64,000 nt of DNA from Paeniglutamicibacter antarcticus (GTDB taxonomy: Bacteria > Actinomycetota > Actinomycetes > Actinomycetales > Micrococcaceae): the NCBI RefSeq assembly GCF_900010755.1, contig NZ_CZJT01000086.1, positions 90,583 to 154,582 on the forward strand, written 5' to 3'. The notes beneath the pieces were generated by a model. The model was given only the letters and a program-made list of their open reading frames with translations. It was not told the DNA's origin and made no database searches. Shown here in pieces: positions 57,987 to 64,000 of this stretch (within the stretch, counting starts at the first letter, position 1; each line of letters begins with the position of its first letter). The position numbers were made by a program, and so were the translations under genes.

Positions 57987-59120
57987 TCACAGGGCAAGCC
58001 GAATCCGCGGGTGCTCGGCGATGGCCTCAGCGTAGAGGTTCATCAGCTGCTCGCAAACAACGTGCCAGCTGCGGCCTTGGACCTGCTGGAAAGCAGCGGC
58101 TGCGAAGGCCGCCCGTTTGGCATCGTCACCGATGAGATCAATGGCGTAAGCACGCAACTGCTCCAGGTTCCCCGGTGCGTAAAGCCAGCCCGTGCGGGAG
58201 GAATCCACCAGATCCACGGGGCCGCCGCGGCCGGTGGCAACGACAGGAACCCCCGAGGCCATAGCTTCCTGGATGGTTTGGCAAAAGGTCTCGAGTTCTC
58301 CCGGATGCACGAACAGGTCAAATGAAGCCATAGCGGTGGCCAGCTCGTCACCGGCCAGGAACCCCGTAAAGCGGGCCTTCGGAAGAAGCGACTCGAGCAC
58401 CTCTCGCTGCGGTCCATCGCCTACGACAACCAGCCGGGTGTCGGGGATGCCGGCTAAGGCAGCTAGATCCTCCACCTGCTTTTCGAGGGCCAAGCGACCC
58501 ACATAGCCAATGATCTTTTGCCCTTGGGGCGCCACCGCGTCACGGAACTCTGCGCTTCGTTTGTCAGGATGGAAGCGCTCGGTGTCAACGCCGCGGCGCC
58601 ACAACTCCATCCTGGGAATGCCGTGGGCCTGAAGTTTTTGCAGTGAGTCGCTCGAGGGAACGAGTGTTTTCGTCGCTGCACAGTGGATCTGCTTCACTCG
58701 CTGCCAAGCCCAATTTTCCAGGAATGGCAGGCCATATCGGGCCGCATATCCGGGTACGTCGGTTTGGTAGACCGCGACGGCGGGAATATCCAGGGCCGCT
58801 GCGGCCCGGACGGCACGCCAGCCCAATACAAAGGGGGACGCCAAATGGACGACGTCGGGATTGAAGTCAGCCAACATGGATTTCACCCGCACCACCCCGC
58901 CAATGGCAACCCGGATGTTCCGGTAACCGGCGAGGGGAACTGCCGGCAGCCGCCTGATAGCTGCGCCTTCCACTGTAGAAGGCGCGTTCTCCAGCGTTGA
59001 TGGGGCGATGACCAAGACCTGGTCCCCGCGCGCATCCAAATGCTGCAAGATTTTCAACAGCGAATGAGTAACCCCGTTCATCTCGGGAAGGAACGATTCA
59101 GCAATGATGGCAACCCTCAC
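57987..59120 (-). CDS. glycosyltransferase family 4, mannosyltransferase-like
   Basis: 377-residue GT-B enzyme. The N-terminal domain starts VAIIAESFLPEMNGVTHSLL, the typical opening of actinobacterial GDP-mannose-dependent transferases such as MgtA/PimB-like enzymes. The C-terminal domain has IGYVGRLALEKQVEDL, VVVGDGPQRE, FVHPGELETFCQTIQEAMASG (core HPGELETFCQTIQEAM) with the donor-binding glutamates. GTG start. The likely product is a mannosylated lipid or envelope glycan, but acceptor and donor are inferred. Confidence 0.88.
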   Translation of the reverse strand: MRVAIIAESFLPEMNGVTHSLLKILQHLDARGDQVLVIAPSTLENAPSTVEGAAIRRLPAVPLAGYRNIRVAIGGVVRVKSMLADFNPDVVHLASPFVLGWRAVRAAAALDIPAVAVYQTDVPGYAARYGLPFLENWAWQRVKQIHCAATKTLVPSSDSLQKLQAHGIPRMELWRRGVDTERFHPDKRSAEFRDAVAPQGQKIIGYVGRLALEKQVEDLAALAGIPDTRLVVVGDGPQREVLESLLPKARFTGFLAGDELATAMASFDLFVHPGELETFCQTIQEAMASGVPVVATGRGGPVDLVDSSRTGWLYAPGNLEQLRAYAIDLIGDDAKRAAFAAAAFQQVQGRSWHVVCEQLMNLYAEAIAEHPRIRLAL

Positions 59121-60441
59121 GCCTCAACCATGAGTGTTGAAGGTTTCCACGGGCCGCAGGTTCAGGAACACTACGGTGAAAAGTGGGTGAACGGCTGAGC
59201 CCAGAGCTGAGCTTTCTGGTTACCACGCACCGAGCCAACGGCGGATTGCCTCGGGGGAGTGGGCATGAATAGTTCAAGTCATGGGAGCGCTCGGGGACAT
59301 CGCCGGCAGCCGAGAGGCACATCTGGCGTTTTGCCTCTCGCTCAAGGCACGAGCCTGCACTCCTGACCGGGGATTCTTGGGATGCTCTGGCATTGCACAT
59401 CCCTGGTTACAGCGCCTTTCGCGGAAAAGTTGCAAGAACAACGGTTCCTCAGTCCTGGACTCCCCAGGCATCCACGGGTCGGCCGCTGGGTACCTCCATG
59501 GTCAGAGCGGCCCGGCAGGGTTCCGCGGTTCCGGCCAGATAAATGCGCGCTGGACATTAACCACGCATTGAGTCGACATGAGGATTCTGTAAGGTACTGC
59601 TGGTCTCGTTCGTAACAGGAACCATACTCGACGTGGTGCTGATTCGTAGCCCACGATGCTTGGGTTGGCCGGTGAAGTCGGTGTCGTTGTGGATTTGGCA
59701 GCCACCTCGAAAACATCGGATGCCAACGGCGCGCGTCGCGTGGCACTGAGTGTAAGCCGAAAACACTCGAGTGCTTTGGGTGTAGTGAAACGAAACCGCC
59801 TAATTCCTCAGGTGAAGTGAAACCGGACAACTGGACAGTGTGCAACGCCTAGCGATGAGGGGCTCCAAAGTCTTGGATAACAGGCTAATCAAACTCGGGA
59901 TTACTCGACACCATTCGACTCCCCAGGAAGCCAACACCCGGCCGTTGACGGCAGGCTAGCTGCCGCTGACCTAGGCCGGCGTGTTGATTCACTCGCTGGC
60001 TTTTCTTATCCGCTTGCCCTACGTGCCCTTAAAGTTCCGGCAGTTTCTACGAGTGTGCCAGCAGAGTTGCCGGATAGCAGCCCATCTGGGCTCCAGTACG
60101 CGCAGCAGGAGAGCGCGGGGGGGATCATTGTAGCTCCGTGTTCACTTCCGATGTAGAAGGGGCTGGCAACCAATCGCATCAATCGAATATGTCAGTTCCC
60201 CCCCGCATGCGCCCGTCCCACAACGGCCCGGATCCATCCACTTGTTGGTCTCGGTCACCGCTGTGCGGGGCGACTGAAGCCGAAGCGGAAAAATTGACGC
60301 CGTACTCTAAAGGTGAGGAAAGAATGTGCCGGTGAGACGCACTTTGGACGCCCCAGAAGTACAGCCGGCCGCGGCCGCGTATTGCCAAAACGGGGAGACA
60401 AGTCCATAGCCAAACTATTTCCACGATGGAGGTATCCGGAG
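59121..60441. other. 1.3-kb stretch without a recognisable gene
   Basis: Short overlapping frames only, none with a ribosome site or a family I know. It includes the first repeat cluster (59741-59823). Base composition is less GC-rich than the core. Probably decayed insertion DNA. Confidence 0.5.
59741..59823 (+). repeat. cluster of three 20-bp repeat units (site 1)
   Basis: Units at 59741-59760 (most diverged), 59772-59791 and 59804-59823, all in plus orientation. They match the consensus TGCCTCRSSTGTARTGAGAC seen at site 2 (63.6-63.8 kb) with several changes each. The first 50 bp align with 63611-63660 in the same orientation at roughly three-quarters identity by eye. Confidence 0.6.
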
Positions 60442-60447
60442 TAATCT
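60442..60447 (+). promoter_or_regulatory. -10 box of the second DHA2 pump gene, leaderless
   Basis: TAATCT ends 6 nt before GTG 60454; TTTCCA at 60418-60423 (18-nt spacer) may be the -35. Confidence 0.5.
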
Positions 60448-60453
60448 GGCAGC

Positions 60454-62106
60454 GTGGACGAAATCAAAGATAGATCCGTGAAATTCCGGTGGTACGGATT
60501 GGCTGCAATCAGCTTGTCTGTGGCGCTCATCATCATGGACAGCACCATCGTGTCGGTGGCGGTCCCTGCCATCATTGGCGATTTGGGACTTAGCAGCACA
60601 CAAGTCCAATGGATCCAGGAAATCTACACACTAGTGTTCGCTGCCTTGCTGTTGGTCTGGGGGCGGGTGGCCGACAGGATCGGGCGCCGTCGGGTGCTGG
60701 TTTACGGCTTGGTTATTTTTTTGGTCAGCTCAGTGCTGTGCGCCATGGCTCCGACCGGTGGACTGCTTATCGGAGCCCGTGCCGTTCAGGGCGTTGGCGG
60801 ATCAATGATCCTGCCCACCACACTTTCGCTATTGAACGCGAACTTCCGTGGTAAGGACCGCACCATCGCCTTTGCCGTGTGGGGGTCAACCATCGGTGGT
60901 ATGGCCGCCATCGGTCCGATCGTCGGTGGCTGGCTCACGACGTCCTTCAGTTGGAACTGGGCGTTCTTGATCAACGTTCCGCTCGGCCTTTTAGCCATCG
61001 CAGGAATCATGAGTTTTGTTGCGGAATCGCAAGAGCAATCAACGGGAAAGCTCAATGACTACTTCGGAGCCCTGCTTTCGATCGTCGGGTTTGGGGCATT
61101 GGCCTTTGGGCTTATCGAAGGTCGAAGCTACGGATGGTGGATGGCCGAGGATGCCGCACCGTTCAGCCTTGCAGGAATATCACCGATTCCCGCAGTTTTT
61201 GTCGTATCGTTGATTGCCCTGGGTAGCTTCATCCGGTGGGAACGGGTGCGGGCGAAGGCTTCACGAAGTGTGCTGTTGGATATTTCCCTGTTCTCGATAC
61301 CGTCATTTGGCCGGGGCAACATCACTGCGTTGACGGTCAGCCTGGGTGAATTCGGGTTGATTCTTTCACTTCCGCTATGGTTCCAGAACGTCCTGGGACT
61401 CAGCGCCTTGGAAGCCGGAATAGCATTGGTTCCCCTGGCCCTGGGATCTTTTGTTGCTTCGGGTTCGGTGCAGCCATTGTCTAAGTCGCTTTCCGGCATC
61501 CGGCTCGTGCAGCTCGGCGTCAGCCTCGAGATCGTTTCCGTCGCGGCACTTGCGTTATTGATTCGTCCGGACAGCTCCACCTGGTTGACCGCAGTCATCT
61601 TGTTCTTCTACGGGATCGGCGTGGGCTTTGCAACGGCGCAGTTGACTCAAGTCATTTTGTCCGACGTCCCGGTGCAATTTTCCGGGCAAGCTGCTTCAAC
61701 TCAGTCGACAGCCCGGCAGGTTGGTTCCGCTTTGGGAATTGCGATCTTGGGAACCGCGCTTTTCAGCACTCTCAAAAATTCCACGCAGGCCCAAGTTGAT
61801 ACCTTGGTTGCCCAGAATCCGCAATTGCAAGGAGCTGTCGATACGGTGACCCACAGCTCCGGGGGAACGATCGCAGCTCTCGCCGCGAACCCGCAAACCG
61901 CTGCGATAGCCGATGCGGCACGAATTGCCTTGACCAACGGTGTATCAATTGCGGCATGGGTTGCGGCAGGCGTCCTGCTTTTGGGATTGGCTACCACTTT
62001 CCGGCTGCATCCGCAGAAAGCCGATGCTCCAGGGCAGGGCCTCACGGAGGAAGAAGCGCCGCGCCCGAGCTCCACCGAAGGCACCGAGCCAACTCAGTCG
62101 AGGTAA
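60454..62106 (+). CDS. MFS multidrug transporter, DHA2 family
   Basis: 550-residue, 14-helix drug:proton antiporter. Helix 1 has IIMDSTIVSVAVPAII, motif A reads GRVADRIGRRRVLVYG, and motif C reads AIGPIVGGWL in helix 5. A large loop (VDTLVAQNPQLQGAV) lies before the last helix, and the C-terminal tail is polar. The start is GTG 60454 with a -10 box 6 nt upstream. It lies between two clusters of mobile-element-like repeats and next to decayed DNA, so it may have been acquired. Substrate unknown. Confidence 0.9.
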   Translation: MDEIKDRSVKFRWYGLAAISLSVALIIMDSTIVSVAVPAIIGDLGLSSTQVQWIQEIYTLVFAALLLVWGRVADRIGRRRVLVYGLVIFLVSSVLCAMAPTGGLLIGARAVQGVGGSMILPTTLSLLNANFRGKDRTIAFAVWGSTIGGMAAIGPIVGGWLTTSFSWNWAFLINVPLGLLAIAGIMSFVAESQEQSTGKLNDYFGALLSIVGFGALAFGLIEGRSYGWWMAEDAAPFSLAGISPIPAVFVVSLIALGSFIRWERVRAKASRSVLLDISLFSIPSFGRGNITALTVSLGEFGLILSLPLWFQNVLGLSALEAGIALVPLALGSFVASGSVQPLSKSLSGIRLVQLGVSLEIVSVAALALLIRPDSSTWLTAVILFFYGIGVGFATAQLTQVILSDVPVQFSGQAASTQSTARQVGSALGIAILGTALFSTLKNSTQAQVDTLVAQNPQLQGAVDTVTHSSGGTIAALAANPQTAAIADAARIALTNGVSIAAWVAAGVLLLGLATTFRLHPQKADAPGQGLTEEEAPRPSSTEGTEPTQSR

Positions 62107-62574
62107 GCGGCGAATGCATCGACGGGTAGGCCGGTTTCGTGGGGTAACCCGTGTATTTGCGGGTGAATCCTGGGCGACCATTGGGCCTGCACTCGAAATC
62201 TCCGATTGAGTTGTCCTGATGAGCACCTTCGCAACCTTCCTATGCGAGGGCATTCCAGGAAAAGCCGCGCAGTTCGGTTCGAATAGCACTGCCAAATGCG
62301 CGTTCGCGAGGGCAACACTGCGTGGTGTGGAATGTTTCCACATGAGGGCCAAGGCCTGACGCTGAATAAATTGGGCGGCAGCCACAAAGTCCACAAGACG
62401 GTTTGGCTGCTCACCGCTTATGTTCCCAAGGGTCTAGGAAGTACAAAGAACCACCAGCCACGACTTTGCCCGACCGACCACACCAGACGCAGTGGATATT
62501 ATCCTTCAAGCTGAATCCGGTGCCTTCACGATTACAGCCGCAACGACAGTTGAACGTGAGAGGATTTCCGCAGA
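62107..62574. other. intergenic stretch with possible gene remnants
   Basis: No intact gene. On the minus strand a short frame around 62411-62580 encodes CRCGC and CVWCGR cysteine pairs 16 residues apart, as in a zinc ribbon, followed by LYFLDPWE; it could be the tail of a lost gene. A 5-bp stem (62147-62151 with 62160-62164) is too weak to call a terminator. Confidence 0.35.
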
Positions 62575-62937
62575 GTGACCTTTGTTCCTGATCCCGGGAA
62601 GATACAGGATTACCAGATTGGCCGGCGGCCATGCGTCGAGTTCGATAGTCTTAAGGGTTTGGTCCATGCAACCGTCATCGGGTGGCAAGGCCAGATGATC
62701 TTGGTGGAAGACCAGCCTGGACTGATCACCAAGTTCACCCGCGGCCAGCGAGGCGTTGAATGGCTGGCCCCCTCCGACGCCGCCCGGACCCGCAGGAGTG
62801 ATTCCATCTGCTCATCAGTTGAAGTCGGCGTGAAATGGCTTGGGTCCCAGGACCTGGTGGTTTGCAAACGGCCCGATCCGTGGAATAGCTACAAGCAAAA
62901 ATTCCCAGGCCCCGTAATGCGCCACAGCAGCGTGTGA
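62575..62937 (+). CDS. hypothetical protein, 120 residues
   Basis: GTG start with GAGAGGA about 10 nt upstream. The sequence is compact and looks like a real soluble domain (PCVEFDSLKGLVHATVIGW, MILVEDQPGLITKFTRG, VEWLAPSDAARTRR, VKWLGSQDLVVCKRPDPW; each a separate segment). Alternating hydrophobic stretches suggest a small beta-rich fold. I do not recognise a family. It is not clearly linked to its neighbours, the MFS pump upstream and a convergent DUF427 gene. Confidence 0.5.
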   Translation: MTFVPDPGKIQDYQIGRRPCVEFDSLKGLVHATVIGWQGQMILVEDQPGLITKFTRGQRGVEWLAPSDAARTRRSDSICSSVEVGVKWLGSQDLVVCKRPDPWNSYKQKFPGPVMRHSSV

Positions 62938-63049
62938 AGCAGCAACCCTGGATGATAACGGCAGGTTCCTGCCCGCGAACGGATCCACCTATGGATTAAC
63001 CAGTCGCAAACCCAAGGTCATGTCTCGACGGAGAACCAGGGCAACGCGC

Positions 63050-63577
63050 TCACCAGTTGCCAGTTCCCGGGCCGCCCTTGAACGGGCCAACGATCCGCCG
63101 GGTGATCCATCCACCGTAGAAGTCACCCTCCTGGAAGCCGACCTGCTCGCCGTTGAGTTCGCAGGATTCCATGCGACCCGGGTAAAGTGCCACGCGTGTA
63201 CCGAGCATCTCGAAACCAGAGACTTGCTCAGGGTAGGTCCACCCGGCACGGGGAGCGACGATTCCGCCGGCCACGACGTCAAAGTAATGAGCTTCTCCCT
63301 TGAATTCGCAGAAACTGGTGCCCTGCACCGGGACGAGAACACCGGCAGGGAACGAGTTCAATGGCAAGTAGTAGACGGGGGGATGGCTAGTCTCCAGGAC
63401 GCGCACCGCATCGGTGGTGTCGGCAATCACCTGCCCGCCCAGTCGAACGATCACCCGTTCCGACCTGGACTCGACCCTTGGCGGCCGGGGATAGTCCCAC
63501 ACCGACTCCTGGCCTGCCTGGGGCTTGATGGGCCGGGGACGCCGAACGAAGCGGGAGAAATCTTGGGATGGGGTCAT
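63050..63577 (-). CDS. DUF427 domain protein
   Basis: 175 residues. After a 30-residue Arg/Pro-rich start comes a DUF427 barrel: PPRVESRSERVIVRLGG, ETSHPPVYYLPLNSF, FCEFKGEAHYFDVVAG, RVALYPGRMESCELNGEQV and the terminal GDFYGGWITRRIVGPFKG (each a separate block). Such proteins are common in soil actinobacteria; function unproven. ATG 63577 has GGATGGGG upstream. Confidence 0.88.
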   Translation of the reverse strand: MTPSQDFSRFVRRPRPIKPQAGQESVWDYPRPPRVESRSERVIVRLGGQVIADTTDAVRVLETSHPPVYYLPLNSFPAGVLVPVQGTSFCEFKGEAHYFDVVAGGIVAPRAGWTYPEQVSGFEMLGTRVALYPGRMESCELNGEQVGFQEGDFYGGWITRRIVGPFKGGPGTGNW

Positions 63578-63610
63578 GTCCCCATCCTGCCATCTTCCGC
63601 GGGGGTCCCA

Positions 63611-63807
63611 TGGCATCAAGCGTAATGAGAAAACACCTAATGCTTCGGGTGAAGTGAGATTGCCTCACCTGTAATGAGACCTGACATCGGGGGAGGTTCT
63701 CCATTTGTCCTTTTTCACTACAGGTGAGGCAGATAGCCCCGGTTTTCCGCGGTTGCCTCGGGTGTAGTGAGACAGCATTCGTGGTTTGTCTCATTACACA
63801 CGAGGCA
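63611..63807. repeat. cluster of six 20-bp repeat units (site 2)
   Basis: Consensus TGCCTCRSSTGTARTGAGAC. Plus-oriented units: 63611-63630 (diverged), 63641-63660, 63661-63680, 63754-63773. Minus-oriented units: 63712-63731 and 63788-63807. Units 3 and 4 share the core CTCACCTGTA, units 5 and 6 the core CTCG[GT]GTGTA, so they form two matched inverted pairs that can fold into hairpins (arms about 17-20 bp). They lie between the DUF427 gene and the IS3-family end. Confidence 0.8.
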
Positions 63808-63873
63808 AATCGGATTTTCCTTGGGTTTTCTGGTGCTTTGTTGGTTTTTTTGGGGTCGCTTGATTTTGAAGTT

Positions 63874-64000
63874 TGAACCGTCCCGGAAATCATGCCGCCG
63901 TTTTGTGGGCGGCAGCGTCGGGTAACGAGCCGGGATTTTCATCATAGTAGATGCGCTCGAATTCCTCCGGAGTGCGGTGGTCCAAAGAGGAATGCAGGCG
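63874..64000 (-). mobile_element. IS3-family insertion sequence, one end
   Basis: The element enters from the right edge. Its outer end is probably TGAACCGTCCCGG at 63874-63886, matching the TGAACCG-CCCGG termini of the IS51 group of IS3 elements, 16 bp beyond the transposase stop. Only this end is visible, so target duplication cannot be checked. Confidence 0.7.
63890..64000 (-). CDS. IS3-family transposase OrfB, C-terminal end (5' part outside window)
   Basis: Minus-strand frame of 36 residues up to a TGA at 63892-63890: RLHSSLDHRTPEEFERIYYD, then ENPGSLPDAAAHKTAA. The motif HSSLDHRTPEEFE is the characteristic end of the DDE integrase domain in IS3-family OrfB proteins. It shows that an insertion sequence sits at the window edge. 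Confidence 0.9.
   Translation of the reverse strand, partial: RLHSSLDHRTPEEFERIYYDENPGSLPDAAAHKTAA

Noticed and set aside
57772..57990. 72-codon minus-strand frame overlapping the end of the glycosyltransferase by 4 nt (GTGA)
   Set aside because: The overlap looks like coupling, but the product has no recognisable fold and I cannot tell it from a chance frame.
59342..59845. 167-codon minus-strand frame
   Set aside because: No family, no start signal, and it crosses the repeat cluster at 59741-59823; probably chance.
63611..63807. CRISPR array at the 20-bp repeat cluster
   Set aside because: Units are in mixed orientation, unevenly spaced and diverged, and no cas gene is present.

Overview
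The window is chromosomal DNA of a high-GC actinobacterium. The gene order (comEA-comEC-holA, rpsT-lepA-hemW-hrcA-dnaJ-rsmE-phoH-ybeY-era, recO-uppS, ctaCDF facing ctaE-qcrCAB), the QcrC diheme cytochrome and lipoprotein CtaC, and DUF3097/DUF3043/DUF3054 point to Micrococcales, most likely Micrococcaceae (Arthrobacter, Paeniglutamicibacter or Glutamicibacter). The family placement is inference from gene content and synteny, not from a database search.

Layout. 1-9.1 kb: 3' end of leuS, degV, a DHA2 efflux pump, and the DNA-uptake genes comEA-comEC followed by holA. 9.2-14.0 kb: a minus-strand asparagine/aspartate operon (GntR regulator, asparaginase, aspA, ansP). 14.2-29.0 kb: housekeeping core, with rpsT, a PemK/MazF-like protein, lepA, hemW, DUF4870, DUF3097, then CIRCE-hrcA-dnaJ-rsmE, a GerMN lipoprotein, and phoH-ybeY-corC-era, a run of 1-4 nt overlaps. 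29.1-39.7 kb: amine oxidase, leuA with an attenuator-type leader peptide (four consecutive CTA leucine codons), recO-uppS, an alpha/beta hydrolase divergent from pyrD, DUF3043, an M20 dipeptidase and erpA. 39.9-49.2 kb: the respiratory cytochrome bcc-aa3 genes, ctaC-ctaD-ctaF on the plus strand and ctaE-qcrC-qcrA-qcrB on the minus strand. A GntR/UTRA regulator and about 1 kb of unrecognisable DNA separate the two groups. 49.3-53.2 kb: trpD, a stand-alone Lrp-type sensor domain, DUF3054, a mycothiol-dependent-isomerase-like protein and a class II glutamine amidotransferase broken by one stop codon.

53.5-64 kb is accessory and partly decayed: a secreted phosphoesterase, a tyrosine-phosphatase pseudogene, a secreted leucine-rich-repeat protein, an SGNH hydrolase next to a GT4 glycosyltransferase, 1.3 kb of empty DNA, a second DHA2 pump, a small hypothetical gene, a DUF427 protein, and the end of an IS3-family element at the window edge. 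Two clusters of a 20-bp repeat (59.74-59.82 and 63.61-63.81 kb) bracket the second pump and look like worn mobile-element termini.

Control signals are unusually readable. Intrinsic terminator hairpins close most operons. About a dozen genes have a TANNNT-type -10 box only 6-7 nt before the start codon and no ribosome binding site, as expected for leaderless mRNAs. I saw no rRNA or tRNA genes and no CRISPR array. I found no clearly new multi-gene system; the most noteworthy items are the leuA leader, the leaderless-start pattern, the repeat clusters and the two broken genes.
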